Origin: Chloroflexi bacterium HGW-Chloroflexi-3
Lineage (GTDB): Bacteria > Chloroflexota > Anaerolineae > Anaerolineales > Anaerolineaceae
NCBI GenBank assembly: GCA_002842045.1
Contig: PHBX01000027.1
Coordinates: forward strand, 45,496-87,501
Reading direction: 5' to 3'
Length of the DNA: 42,006 nt
Of this stretch, positions 1-8,625 are shown in pieces. Both the position numbers and the translations under genes were made by a program. The notes beneath the pieces were generated by a model. It saw only the letters and a program-made list of their open reading frames with translations, did no database searches and was not told where the DNA came from. Position 1 is the first letter of the stretch. Every line of letters begins with the position of its first letter.

Positions 1-101
1 ACAACGGGTAACCACAAGGGTTTCAACAACGGGTAACCACAAGGGTTTCAACAACGGGTAACCACAAGGGTTTCAACAACGGGTAACCACAAGGGTTACC
101 C
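1..101. repeat. 25-bp tandem repeat array, cut by window edge
   Basis: Four directly abutting copies of a 25-bp unit start at 1, 26, 51 and 76; the first three are identical and the last diverges in its final few bases. The array begins at base 1, so it probably continues outside the window. There are no spacers, so it is not a CRISPR array. In the last copy, GGGTAACC (81-88) and GGTTACCC (94-101) form a perfect 8-bp stem with a 5-base loop. The array ends just after the stop codon of the minus-strand gene at 105-449, so the hairpin could act as its transcription end. Short intergenic repeats of this look are common in Chloroflexota and cyanobacteria; that comparison is from memory. Confidence 0.9.
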
Positions 102-104
102 CTA

Positions 105-449
105 CTAGAATGGTTTTTTGCCGGATTTCTTGCCAGCTTTCGACACACTGAAGCGGTTGTCTTCCAAAGGATCCACCACAAAATGAGGGGGATTACCCTT
201 TGGCCAGGGAGCCAGTCCTTGTTGTCGTAACCACCTGCCAATCTCAGGGCTGATCAATTCGCGGCAGGCTTCACTCCAGAATGCTTCCTTGTTGATATTC
301 ACATCGAAGGGTTCTTCTCCCTCCAGTTCCAGCACAATCACATCCCACTCTGGTTTGAAATGTAAATCTCTATCTGCAACCGATACTTTAAAGCCATAGC
401 CAGATCCATTACGGCTATGAGCACCATTATTCCAGGCTGTTACGATCAT
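105..449 (-). CDS. Conserved hypothetical protein, 114 aa
   Basis: This is a 114-residue soluble protein with no signal peptide or membrane segment, and I do not recognise a family. The start is supported by a strong AGGAGG ribosome binding site five bases upstream of the ATG. The sequence has a normal mix of charged and hydrophobic residues, several Trp residues, and a basic C-terminal tail (KAGKKSGKKPF). It has no obvious catalytic motif. It stands alone on the minus strand: its 3' end runs into the 25-bp repeat array, and upstream lies about 150 bp without a gene. The coding call rests on the ribosome binding site and composition. Confidence 0.75.
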   Translation of the reverse strand: MIVTAWNNGAHSRNGSGYGFKVSVADRDLHFKPEWDVIVLELEGEEPFDVNINKEAFWSEACRELISPEIGRWLRQQGLAPWPKGNPPHFVVDPLEDNRFSVSKAGKKSGKKPF

Positions 450-595
450 GTTTTCCTCCTAGGCAGGATTCATTTCCTAATCCATGTTAATTCTACCTTT
501 ATTGTACATCATCATTGGTAACTTACCTTATTCCACGCTACTATGTCTATCCACATAGACCCTGCGCAGCCTCCGACGGAATTTGTGCCCACTGA

Positions 596-856
596 TTAAA
601 TGTTATCAATGGACTCAAGATAATCGCATATCGAATTCAGTTCTTCTTTCTTTCTTTTTGTAAGAGCATGGTTTGCTTCAGTAGCAATATATCCTATTAA
701 TTCTTTGAGTTCATTCAATGTTAATAATAACTCAGCACCAGATTTACTTAATGTAACTGTGTTCAATTGCCTTTTGCAACATGCTGAAATAATATAATTA
801 TTTTTCAAAACGTTATACTCATTATTTGTTAATGGTACTGAAACCTTATTGGACAT
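596..856 (-). CDS. Small hypothetical protein, 86 aa
   Basis: This is an 86-residue polar protein rich in Asn, Lys, Glu and Leu, with a likely helical C-terminal half (about residues 40-85) and a Cys-Cys pair at 26-27. It has no signal peptide or membrane segment, and I recognise no family. AGAGGT lies about ten bases upstream of the ATG and is an acceptable ribosome binding site. The gene is noticeably more AT-rich than the arfB and pgl genes beside it, which could mean acquired DNA; this is inference from base content only. About 135 bp separate it from the divergent arfB gene. Confidence 0.6.
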   Translation of the reverse strand: MSNKVSVPLTNNEYNVLKNNYIISACCKRQLNTVTLSKSGAELLLTLNELKELIGYIATEANHALTKRKKEELNSICDYLESIDNI

Positions 857-954
857 AATAAATTTACCTCTTGTTTAGGCACATTATAATTGATTTCTTA
901 ATTACTCAGTTAGTCCTGAATTGAATTCATCGATATATCTTCAAACAACAAACA

Positions 955-985
955 TTCAGATTAAACTGGGGCGAACTGTTATACT
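955..985 (+). promoter_or_regulatory. Putative promoter of arfB, possibly leaderless
   Basis: TATACT at 980-985 resembles a -10 box and ends only six bases before the arfB ATG at 992. TTCAGA at 955-960 could be a weak -35 box with a 19-base spacer. Transcription would begin at or next to the ATG, giving a leaderless message, and no ribosome binding site is visible. The -35 match is poor. Confidence 0.35.
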
Positions 986-991
986 TAAACA

Positions 992-1414
992 ATGATAGAG
1001 GTTACACCTTCAGTAAAAATTGAAGAAAATGAAATTCAATTTGATTTTGTTCGTGCGGCTGGTCCCGGGGGACAGAATGTCAACAAGGTCTCCACAGCCG
1101 TTCAATTGCGTTTTAATGTCATTGCATCGACCCTGCCAGATGAGGTTAAGGAACGTTTGTTTAAAATTGCAGGGGGACGCATCAATAAAAATGGTATTTT
1201 GATGATCCATGCCCGTCAATATCGCACCCAGGAGCAAAATCGCTATGATGCCCAGGAGCGGTTGATTGAAATCATTCGACAGGCTACTGAGAAACCCAAA
1301 CCACGCAAAGCCACCCGTCCCAGTGTGACTGCCAGAGCAACTCGCGTGGGAAGTAAAAAGAAACACGGCGAGATCAAACGCCTGCGTCGTTACAATCCCG
1401 AAGATTGGGATTAA
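992..1414 (+). CDS. arfB: ArfB-type peptidyl-tRNA hydrolase (ribosome rescue)
   Basis: ArfB (YaeJ, ICT1 family) frees ribosomes stalled on messages without a stop codon by hydrolysing peptidyl-tRNA. The 140-residue length is that of the family rather than of full release factors, which carry extra codon-recognition domains. The catalytic GGQ motif is at residues 26-28, in the typical context AAGPGGQNVNK. The C-terminal third is very basic (KPKPRK, GSKKKHGEIKRLRR), matching the tail that enters the empty mRNA channel. No ribosome binding site is seen before the ATG, consistent with a leaderless transcript. The stop codon ends at 1414, and the convergent pgl gene's stop starts at the next base, so there is no room for a terminator between them. 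Confidence 0.93.
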   Translation: MIEVTPSVKIEENEIQFDFVRAAGPGGQNVNKVSTAVQLRFNVIASTLPDEVKERLFKIAGGRINKNGILMIHARQYRTQEQNRYDAQERLIEIIRQATEKPKPRKATRPSVTARATRVGSKKKHGEIKRLRRYNPEDWD

Positions 1415-2158
1415 TTACAATTTACTGGCAGCAGCCTCATCCAGCATCCACACCAGGCGGCCATCCACAGGTTGAATCCGTTGGGCAGGCAGGCGCATTG
1501 GATCATGCTCTCCCTGCAGCACTTCCTGGAGACGATCCGCTTTTTGTGCACCGCTGACCATAAAAATCACCTGCCTTGCCAGATTCAGAATTCGTGGAGT
1601 CTGGGTCACACGGATGGAAGGTCTATCTTCGTACTGCGCTGTAACCACCATCACAGCTCGCTCTTCCATTAAAGCAGTTGATTGGCCCGGAAATAACGAA
1701 GCGGTGTGTCCATCCCTGCCCATGCCCAACAACACCCAGTCAAAGCGGGGAAGTTCCTGGCCTTGCTCTGCCCAGGTGCGCACCATTTCTTCATAATTGC
1801 GGGCTGCTTCCTCAGGAGGTAGATAGCCATCTATGGCATGTACCTGCTGTGAAGAGATCTTAAGCGGGTCGAGCACGTTGCGTTTGAACTGCCCGTAATT
1901 GCTTTCTTTGTCTTGTGGTGGAACACAACGCTCGTCCACCCAGAAGAAGTGGATCTGCGTCCAGGGTAGTGTTGCGCGATAAGCATCACTACCCAGCAGA
2001 TGGAATAATCCCAGTGGGGTGCTGCCACCGGATAAGGCTATCAATGCCTGACCACGTTGCTGTACTGCCTGGTTGGTTGCCAGCAAAAAGTGCTTTGCAA
2101 CCGCGTCTTCCAAGGTTGAGAGGTCGGGGTAGATACGAATATCGGTTTTTTTGTTCAT
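1415..2158 (-). CDS. pgl: 6-phosphogluconolactonase
   Basis: The enzyme hydrolyses 6-phosphogluconolactone to 6-phosphogluconate in the oxidative pentose phosphate pathway. The 247 residues are the usual length for the DevB/SOL family. Typical family blocks are visible: ALSGGSTP (about 42-49), the VDERCVPP block with SNYGQF just after it (about 73-90), and the LLGMGRDGHTASLFPG block (about 142-157) that shapes the sugar-phosphate site. No G6P dehydrogenase or 6-phosphogluconate dehydrogenase gene is next to it, so the pathway must be encoded elsewhere. A short AGGGC precedes the ATG. It ends tail to tail with arfB with zero spacing. Confidence 0.93.
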   Translation of the reverse strand: MNKKTDIRIYPDLSTLEDAVAKHFLLATNQAVQQRGQALIALSGGSTPLGLFHLLGSDAYRATLPWTQIHFFWVDERCVPPQDKESNYGQFKRNVLDPLKISSQQVHAIDGYLPPEEAARNYEEMVRTWAEQGQELPRFDWVLLGMGRDGHTASLFPGQSTALMEERAVMVVTAQYEDRPSIRVTQTPRILNLARQVIFMVSGAQKADRLQEVLQGEHDPMRLPAQRIQPVDGRLVWMLDEAAASKL

Positions 2159-2293
2159 GCCCTATTTTTAACATACTTGTGAAAAAAAGACCATATCGGT
2201 GTAGACGCTTCGAGATATCTGGTACAAATGTTGCAACATATAGACTGCAGTCTCCATGACTGACAAATTAATAAAAGAGATGGGTACCAGCCG

Positions 2294-4003
2294 ATGAATT
2301 TTTTTTACAACCCCACCCGACCAGGATTGGTTCAGGAATCTGAAATCATCCAGCGTATCGAATCGCTCAATGCAGCTGCATATGATATGATCAGCCTTGC
2401 GCCAGCAGAGGGGCTGGATCTCAGCAAAAGAGCTTATCAGCTTGCCACTTCTGACGAATTTCGCCACAATCCGTATCCCAAAGGTGTTGCGGATGCGCTT
2501 TTCAATATGTCACATTTCCATCTCGAACAGGGAGATACGATGTTGGCGCTCGCTCAGGCGAAAGAAGCCCTTAACATCTATATTGAGCTGCGCCATAACC
2601 TCAGCCAGGCATCCACCTTGAGATTGCTTGGGATGATTTATGTTCATTTGAATGAATACAACAAGGCGATGATTTCCCTCCTCAAAGCATTAGAAATGGC
2701 ACATCATCTGCACGATCCACGTTTGCTGGGTGAAATCACCATGACCATTGGACAAACCTATCTGGTCAGTGGAGAAATCGAACCGGCCATTACCGAACTT
2801 AAAAAAGCTATCCCTCTGTTTCATAGTCGTGATTTATCCATTCAGCTCAGTTATGCCTACAACTTCCTGGCAGCAGCATACAAAATGCTTGGAGATTATG
2901 AGGTCTTTGATCAGTATTTGATGCGTTCTATCGAATTGGCGGAGGATATGCGTGTTTTACCGGTGCGCATTGATAATTTGCGCCAGAAAGGGCAGAATGA
3001 GTTGCGCAAGGGCAATCTGGATGCTGCCAGTGTTCTCTTTGAGCAGGCACTTCAACTGGCTGCACATCAGCATTATCACACAGATGAGATTTCGTGTGTT
3101 ATCTGGCTCAGTGAAGTCGATCATTACCGTGGAAATCTGACTTCAGCCGTTCAACACTTGATAAATGCCAGTGCCCAGGCCCAGACAATCCATTACGAAG
3201 AAGGCTGCCTGCGTGCCGATCGAAAGCTGGCACAGATCTATGCCGAACAAAGCGATTACCGCAAAGCGTATGAGCATTTCCAGGGTTTTTATCAGATTGA
3301 ACAGCGTATTAAACGTGAGAAGAATGATCTGAAATACATGACCCTTGAAACAATCATTCGGGCTGATGCCCTGCAAAAAGAAGCGCGTATCATCCAAAAC
3401 AAAAATGATCAGATCGAGAAGGAGATTGCTGAACGGAAATGGGTGGAGGAAGCATTACGTCAGAGTGAAGATAAATATCGCAGAGCACTCAACCTGGATG
3501 TGACCACATCAGTTAACACCCTGCGTTACTTCTATGACCTTGCTGAGCAGGAAATCCAGCGAGTTATGCGTTACCCACACCCGCTCTCCCTGCTGATTAT
3601 CGACATTGACCATTTCAGTCAGGTGAACGAGCGTTTTGGTTACGTGATTGGTGATCAGGTACTGCAGTGGGTTGCCCGGCGTCTCAAAGATTTATTACGT
3701 GTCGTGGATGTGATCGGGCGCTATGGTGGTGATGCCTTCATTATGCTGCTACCAGAAACCAGCCTGGAGAATGCAAAAATAGTTGCTAATCGTATCAGTC
3801 AGCACTTTGCAGACGCTGATTTTGAGGTTGCCGGTGAAAAACTTGCTCTCACGTTTCACGCTGGATTGGTGGAATATAAAAAAGACCTGCCGGTGGATGC
3901 CTTCATTCAACGCGCAGATCAGGTATTGGAAAGAGCAAGTCGAAGCAATACCCAGCACATCATGGTCTGGGAAGATAAGTCCGATCAACCTGCCTTCGAC
4001 TAA
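2294..4003 (+). CDS. TPR protein with degenerate GGDEF domain
   Basis: A 569-residue cytoplasmic signalling protein. Residues about 25-340 are helical repeats of TPR type, about 345-395 are charged and probably coiled coil, and about 400-560 are a GGDEF domain. The signature reads GGDAF at 478-482: the metal-binding Glu of GGDEF is Ala. The N-terminal DPLTGLxNR block is also lost, replaced by LDVTTSVNTLRYF. The metal-binding block IDIDHF and an RVVD motif five residues before GGDAF (the RxxD inhibitory site) remain. By what is known of the family, cyclase activity is unlikely, but nucleotide or c-di-GMP binding is possible. It is followed by a paralogue of the same architecture. The ribosome binding site is weak. 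Confidence 0.88.
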   Translation: MNFFYNPTRPGLVQESEIIQRIESLNAAAYDMISLAPAEGLDLSKRAYQLATSDEFRHNPYPKGVADALFNMSHFHLEQGDTMLALAQAKEALNIYIELRHNLSQASTLRLLGMIYVHLNEYNKAMISLLKALEMAHHLHDPRLLGEITMTIGQTYLVSGEIEPAITELKKAIPLFHSRDLSIQLSYAYNFLAAAYKMLGDYEVFDQYLMRSIELAEDMRVLPVRIDNLRQKGQNELRKGNLDAASVLFEQALQLAAHQHYHTDEISCVIWLSEVDHYRGNLTSAVQHLINASAQAQTIHYEEGCLRADRKLAQIYAEQSDYRKAYEHFQGFYQIEQRIKREKNDLKYMTLETIIRADALQKEARIIQNKNDQIEKEIAERKWVEEALRQSEDKYRRALNLDVTTSVNTLRYFYDLAEQEIQRVMRYPHPLSLLIIDIDHFSQVNERFGYVIGDQVLQWVARRLKDLLRVVDVIGRYGGDAFIMLLPETSLENAKIVANRISQHFADADFEVAGEKLALTFHAGLVEYKKDLPVDAFIQRADQVLERASRSNTQHIMVWEDKSDQPAFD

Positions 4004-4095
4004 AAATAATCATCATCCTCGGGCATAAATATCAAAACAGCCTATTTTTGATGGATTCGGGTAGAATCTAACTATTAGACGATGGTGGTGTTGGC

Positions 4096-5769
4096 ATGAA
4101 GCAGGCACTTATTGAGGATTTGGAACAGAAAATCGAACGAACCCAGGATTCATTCGAAAAGGTCAAACTACTGAATGAATTAACACTGATACTGGAAGAT
4201 AGTAGTCTTTCCTATGCGATACGTGTGGTAGATGAAGCAGTAAGCCTGGCTCAGAGTCTGGATGAATCCAATCCGGAGGGATCCGCTGTTGTGGCAAATA
4301 GCCTTTTTACACGGGGTCTGCTTAACCTGGAAACAACCAATTATGAATTGGCGATTTCCAGCATTTATCAGGCATTGCCCCTTATCACCCAGATCAAAGA
4401 TGACTTATTGAATGGACGCGCATTTGAAGTACTTGCTAAGGCAAACTTTGCATTGGGAAATGCCCCCGAGGGTTTCGAATTCTCCTGGCAGGCTTTGAGT
4501 TATTACGAGACACTCTCCAATCGTCGCTGGCAGGCAAGGCTCTACAACCTGATTGGTCGTCAATATATGGAGATGGGCAAACCGGATTGGGCGAATCGCT
4601 ATTTTCAGCAGGCGTTTGATCAGATGGAAGCTCTACCCATCAACAAAACCCATGCGGATATTCACCTCAACTATTGTTTATTGGACACGCGTAATGGAGA
4701 TTTTAAACAGGCTCAACATCATGTGCACGAGGCCCTCAATATCTATCGCAGCATTAAAGCCATGGATAAACTAACCAAAGCGCTGGTTATTCATGCCCGT
4801 ATTCATGAAGCCCTCATGGATTATGAAGAGGCTCTCAAACATCTCGATCAGGCATTACAGATCACTGAAGAGCATGGATTGCTATATCGCAAAGTGCGTG
4901 TGTTATTGGCGATGGGTCAGATTTCGCTCGAAAAACAGGATTACGATCCGGCATTCAGTCGCCTGCAGGAAGCGTTAGCATTATCCGAACAACTCAATAT
5001 GCGTCATGAGGGTATCCGCATCCATCGTGCCCTGGCGAGGGGATATAAACAAACTGGCAGCTTCGATAAATCCCTCGATCACTTTGAGAGTTTCTATCGC
5101 TACGAAAAACAGATTGAGAAAGAACAGGATGTGCAACGCATCCGCAGTTTAGAAATCATGCATCAGGTTGAGCAGACCCAGAAAAGTTCCAGGCTCTTGG
5201 GACAACAAAGTCGCAGCTTACGTGAGCAGCTCAATCTGATGCGCCCATCCCTATTGGCATCTACTCCATCCCAGATTACTGATCCACTAACGGGTTTATT
5301 GAACCGCAAACACTTTCTCACCATCCTGGAAAATGACCACCTTAATGTTGAGCATTACGGCAAAGTTGTTTCCATGATCATGGTGGATGTGGACCAATTC
5401 AAAAAAGTCAATCAGGAGCATGGTAATCTGATCGCTGATCAGATTCTGGTGGAGCTATCTCTTATGCTGCGTGATGAGTTTCGTCGTCGTGACCTGGTCT
5501 GGCGGATCAGTGGTGAGGAATTTGTGATCCTTCTACCCAATACCGAATGCAAACATGCTAAAATTCTGGCAGAACGGCTACTTCAACATGTGCGCGAACA
5601 TGTCTTCGAATTGGATAAACTGAGAACCCAGATAACCATCAGCATGGGGATTGCCTGTACCAGTGCAGATCATGAAAAAAGTGTAGACATGCTGTTGGGG
5701 CATGCTAACCAGGCCTGGTCAATAGCCAAGCAAAATGGCGGTAACCAGGTGGTTACCTGGCGATCATAA
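4096..5769 (+). CDS. TPR-GGDEF protein, probable diguanylate cyclase
   Basis: A 557-residue paralogue of the preceding gene, 92 bp downstream. TPR-type helical repeats cover about residues 1-340, a linker helix 345-390, and a GGDEF domain 395-555. Here the DPLTGLLNR block and the VDVDQF metal block are intact, and the signature is SGEEF at 472-476. The Asp/Glu and Glu positions are kept and only the first Gly is Ser, a change seen in some active cyclases. RRRD five residues upstream gives an RxxD inhibitory site. Activity is therefore plausible, making c-di-GMP from two GTP under control of the TPR domain. No membrane segment is present. A TAGAAT box lies at 4062-4067, within a GATTC/GAATC inverted repeat, 28 bases before the ATG. 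Confidence 0.88.
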   Translation: MKQALIEDLEQKIERTQDSFEKVKLLNELTLILEDSSLSYAIRVVDEAVSLAQSLDESNPEGSAVVANSLFTRGLLNLETTNYELAISSIYQALPLITQIKDDLLNGRAFEVLAKANFALGNAPEGFEFSWQALSYYETLSNRRWQARLYNLIGRQYMEMGKPDWANRYFQQAFDQMEALPINKTHADIHLNYCLLDTRNGDFKQAQHHVHEALNIYRSIKAMDKLTKALVIHARIHEALMDYEEALKHLDQALQITEEHGLLYRKVRVLLAMGQISLEKQDYDPAFSRLQEALALSEQLNMRHEGIRIHRALARGYKQTGSFDKSLDHFESFYRYEKQIEKEQDVQRIRSLEIMHQVEQTQKSSRLLGQQSRSLREQLNLMRPSLLASTPSQITDPLTGLLNRKHFLTILENDHLNVEHYGKVVSMIMVDVDQFKKVNQEHGNLIADQILVELSLMLRDEFRRRDLVWRISGEEFVILLPNTECKHAKILAERLLQHVREHVFELDKLRTQITISMGIACTSADHEKSVDMLLGHANQAWSIAKQNGGNQVVTWRS

Positions 5770-5882
5770 CCAGTCAGAGACTACTTTCCGGTTGTTTTTG
5801 TAGGAAGAGGTGGAGGAATTTTCGGGGGTACAGTTGTTTTTTTCGAAATTTGAGTGATTTCTGTTTATGTAGTTAATAGAGG

Positions 5883-5975
5883 TTAGAAGAAACTGAACCA
5901 GTTCGTGCCGAAGATGATCGACCCGGCAATTATCAGAAATGCGATCAACAGGATCACACCGCATCCACAACCCAT
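5883..5975 (-). CDS. Possible 30-aa membrane peptide with Cys-rich start
   Basis: The reading frame from the ATG at 5975 encodes about 30 residues: a Cys/Gly-rich start (MGCGCG), one hydrophobic helix of about 20 residues, and a short aromatic end (NWFSFF). The frame can be extended upstream to 6074, giving 63 residues, but that part is polar and unlike the rest. GGACAGG lies a few bases before the short start and is only a weak ribosome binding site. This is the only candidate gene in the 394-bp gap between the GGDEF gene and the beta-glucosidase. Whether it is expressed cannot be told from sequence. Confidence 0.35.
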   Translation of the reverse strand: MGCGCGVILLIAFLIIAGSIIFGTNWFSFF

Positions 5976-6130
5976 ACAACCCTGTCCGCTAATTATTGAA
6001 AGGACACATTTATTTATACGTATTATTTTCTGAGAAGTGTCAATAAGTGGTAAAAAATTGAGTCTCATCAACATAAGTTAGTTCTTATTTTCGGATCGTG
6101 AATTGAGACGCAAAAACATCAATTCTGGGT

Positions 6131-6160
6131 TAAAATCACTCAATTGAATTTCACTGGAGG
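6131..6160 (+). promoter_or_regulatory. -10-like box and ribosome binding site of the GH1 gene
   Basis: TAAAAT at 6131-6136 is a plausible -10 box; no convincing -35 box lies 16-18 bases upstream. GGAGG at 6156-6160 is a strong ribosome binding site three bases before the ATG at 6164 and fixes that start. Confidence 0.45.
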
Positions 6161-6163
6161 ACC

Positions 6164-7540
6164 ATGAACACAAAATTACTCTTTCCTGAAAATTTTATCT
6201 GGGGTGCAGCGACTGCATCTTATCAAATCGAAGGTGCCTGGAACGAGGATGGCAAGGGCGAATCCATCTGGGATCGCTTCTCACATACCCCTGGAAAAAT
6301 TCTCAACAACGATACCGGAGATGTTGCAGATGATCATTACCACCGTTACAGGGAGGACGTAGCTTTGATGATAAAGCTGGGATTGAAAGCCTATCGCTTC
6401 TCGATCAGCTGGCCGAGAATCTTGCCAATGGGAATTGGAAGAGTTAACCAGCCCGGCATTGATTTTTACAGTCGTTTGGTGGATGAACTACTCGAGGCAG
6501 GCATTCAGCCATTCACCACCCTGTATCATTGGGATTTGCCGCAGGTATTGTTTGAAGCTGGTGGTTGGCCTGTACGCAGCACTGCCGAAGCTTTTGTCGA
6601 ATATACGGATGTCATCACCCGTGCTTTGGGAGACCGTGTCAAACACTGGATGACCCACAATGAACCGTCGGTGGTTGCCAACCTGGGTTACCTTCACGGA
6701 GAACATGCCCCTGGCATCAAGGGTAATATTGTTTCCGCACTCAAAAGTGCTCATCATCTGTTACTATCACATGGTTGGGCAGTACCGTTGATCCAACAGA
6801 ACAGCCCAGGCAGTGAGGTTGGGATTGTGATTAACGCTAACCATACCCCATCTGCTTCTGCGAGTGTGCCTGACCGGCAGACAAGGTTGGAACAAGACGC
6901 TATTTGGGTACGCTTGTATTTGGAAGCTTTGGCAGGGCGTCAATACCCGGCTGAATTAACACATTTCATTTCAAAACAAGGATTACTGCCTGAGGGAACA
7001 AAATATATTCAACCAGGTGATATGGAAGACATTGCTACGCCTATTGATTTCATCGGTTTAAATTTCTATCGGCGCACTGTGATTCGCAACACAGAAGTTC
7101 CGGAAGACCAAAATCTACCTCAGACTCTCTTCCCGGCACCTAAAAACGATGAAAACTACACCGAGATAGGCTGGGAAGTTTATCCCGAAGGCTTATTAAG
7201 CGTTCTGGGACGTTTGCATTTCGAGTACCAGATTCCTAAAATCTACGTCACTGAAAACGGCTGCAGCTATTCGGATGCACCGGGAGATGATGGTCTTGTG
7301 CGTGATGAGCACCGCACCCGCTACCTGCGTGAGCACTTGCGCATGGCTCACCAAGCGATTCAGATTGGCATTCCTTTGGCTGGTTACTTTGTATGGTCAC
7401 TGTTCGATAATTTTGAGTGGGCATATGGCTATTCTCAACGTTTCGGTATTATCTGGGTGGATTACGAGACACAGGAGCGTATTATCAAGGACAGTGGACA
7501 TTGGTATTCACAGGTCATCAAATCCAATGCTGTTGATTGA
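6164..7540 (+). CDS. Beta-glucosidase, glycoside hydrolase family 1
   Basis: A 458-residue GH1 retaining beta-glycosidase of normal length for bacterial BglA/BglB enzymes, cleaving beta-glucosides such as cellobiose. The family start FIWGAATASYQIEG is at 11-24. The acid/base Glu is E167 in THNEP, and the nucleophile is E364 in VTENG. The aglycone/sugar-site block WSLFDNFEWAYGYS is at 411-424. No signal peptide is present, so it acts in the cytoplasm on imported disaccharides. No dedicated sugar transporter or regulator is adjacent; the kinase-like gene follows 68 bp later. The sequence appears complete, in contrast with the broken GH2 gene at 30.5-31.9 kb. Confidence 0.95.
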   Translation: MNTKLLFPENFIWGAATASYQIEGAWNEDGKGESIWDRFSHTPGKILNNDTGDVADDHYHRYREDVALMIKLGLKAYRFSISWPRILPMGIGRVNQPGIDFYSRLVDELLEAGIQPFTTLYHWDLPQVLFEAGGWPVRSTAEAFVEYTDVITRALGDRVKHWMTHNEPSVVANLGYLHGEHAPGIKGNIVSALKSAHHLLLSHGWAVPLIQQNSPGSEVGIVINANHTPSASASVPDRQTRLEQDAIWVRLYLEALAGRQYPAELTHFISKQGLLPEGTKYIQPGDMEDIATPIDFIGLNFYRRTVIRNTEVPEDQNLPQTLFPAPKNDENYTEIGWEVYPEGLLSVLGRLHFEYQIPKIYVTENGCSYSDAPGDDGLVRDEHRTRYLREHLRMAHQAIQIGIPLAGYFVWSLFDNFEWAYGYSQRFGIIWVDYETQERIIKDSGHWYSQVIKSNAVD

Positions 7541-7560
7541 AGGAATCAGTTAGAAAATTG

Positions 7561-7589
7561 TTTACCTTCTGCTAATCTTAATGTAAAAT
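7561..7589 (+). promoter_or_regulatory. Putative promoter of the kinase-fold gene
   Basis: TTTACC at 7561-7566 and TAAAAT at 7584-7589 are separated by 17 bases, and the ATG follows at 7609 after a good GGGAGGAG ribosome binding site. Both boxes match four or five of six consensus bases, so the call is moderate. Confidence 0.4.
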
Positions 7590-7608
7590 CAAATTTGGGA
7601 GGAGATGT

Positions 7609-8568
7609 ATGATAACTGAAACCGATGTTCTCCGTTTGGCTCAATCTCATTTTCCAGAAAATACAATCTCATGGATTGAGGATCTGGGTACCTGGGTGCG
7701 TCATAATTTCCGCGTCCATTTTTCAGATCGAAAGGCAGTGGCATATAAATTTAACGTAAATTCAGACTGGATCGATAGTAGCGTACATGAATACCGGGTA
7801 ACCGAGATTTTAGAAAAGAATGGTCTTCCCATCTCACCAGTTCTTGTGGTGGATGATAGCCGACAAGAGATCGGCCATGCATTTATTGTGGTTGAACAGG
7901 GGACTGGAGATCGTCTGGATCGTTTAATGCGACTGAAACCGGATGAGGAGATCAAAGCCATGTATCGGGGTGTGGGTCAGTTCTATCGCCGCTTGCATGC
8001 AATTCAGGGGAAAGAGTCTGGTGCATGGATGAATGATCCTGAACAATTGATTGATGTCTCTCCTACAGATTACCTGTTTGAAAATGAAATTGTAGGTGGT
8101 AGTGGGGCAGCATTAGCCAGCAAAGGCGTTCTGAACAAACTGGTTCACCAACGTATTGTGGATGTCTGGCAGGCAAATTTGGCTTATTTAAAGAACCATA
8201 AACCCGTGATGGTGCATGGCAGCCCCTTCCCCTGGACGATCTACCTGGAAAAACAAGGACTTGATTGGCAGGTTACCCGCATAGCAGGATTGGGAGACAC
8301 CTTCTGGTGGGATCCAGCTTATGATCTGACATTTCTGATTGAGCCGCCCTTCACATTCATGTTCGATCAATGGCGGATCGCTTTCCTGCAAGGTTATGGT
8401 GTCAAACCGGAAGTACGCCGACTAATGCTTTATCGTCTCTTGCAGATCCTGTGCGCTGTCAATAATGTATATATGCAGCCCAAGATTGAACAATCCGAAA
8501 CATGGAAGCAAAGCGCCTTACATGCCATTCCCGTGTTGCTCAAGAGTCTCGAGACGACTTTAAAATAA
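7609..8568 (+). CDS. Aminoglycoside phosphotransferase-fold protein lacking catalytic residues
   Basis: A 319-residue protein with the layout of the APH/choline-kinase fold: an N-lobe to about residue 95 with a VEQ hinge-like segment, then a helical C-lobe. The catalytic loop, normally HGDxxxxN, reads HGSPFPWT from 203, so the catalytic Asp is Ser and the metal-binding Asn is Thr. The second metal-binding Asp, normally in an IDW/IDF block, is replaced in RIAGLGD (224-230), although the downstream WDPAYDL is kept. It is therefore probably a pseudokinase or uses an altered chemistry. The fold assignment is from motif layout; the loss of residues is directly visible. A strong terminator follows. 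No partner gene is evident. Confidence 0.72.
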   Translation: MITETDVLRLAQSHFPENTISWIEDLGTWVRHNFRVHFSDRKAVAYKFNVNSDWIDSSVHEYRVTEILEKNGLPISPVLVVDDSRQEIGHAFIVVEQGTGDRLDRLMRLKPDEEIKAMYRGVGQFYRRLHAIQGKESGAWMNDPEQLIDVSPTDYLFENEIVGGSGAALASKGVLNKLVHQRIVDVWQANLAYLKNHKPVMVHGSPFPWTIYLEKQGLDWQVTRIAGLGDTFWWDPAYDLTFLIEPPFTFMFDQWRIAFLQGYGVKPEVRRLMLYRLLQILCAVNNVYMQPKIEQSETWKQSALHAIPVLLKSLETTLK

Positions 8569-8591
8569 CGCAGGATTACGCTGATACCTAT

Positions 8592-8625
8592 ACCTGATTA
8601 CAAATTATCGTGATCAGGTTTTTTT
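8592..8625 (+). terminator. Rho-independent terminator after the kinase-fold gene
   Basis: A 10-bp stem (8592-8601 with 8610-8619, one G-T pair) with an 8-base loop is followed by a run of seven T at 8619-8625. It ends the plus-strand unit and overlaps the stop codon of the convergent PrsW-like gene. It has no T run on the minus strand, so it works in one direction only. Confidence 0.88.

Noticed and set aside
1..101. CRISPR array
   Set aside because: The repeat units abut directly with no spacers and there are no cas genes.
5764..5979. 71-aa minus-strand gene beside the small membrane peptide
   Set aside because: It overlaps the more protein-like frame, ends inside the GGDEF gene and shows no coding character.
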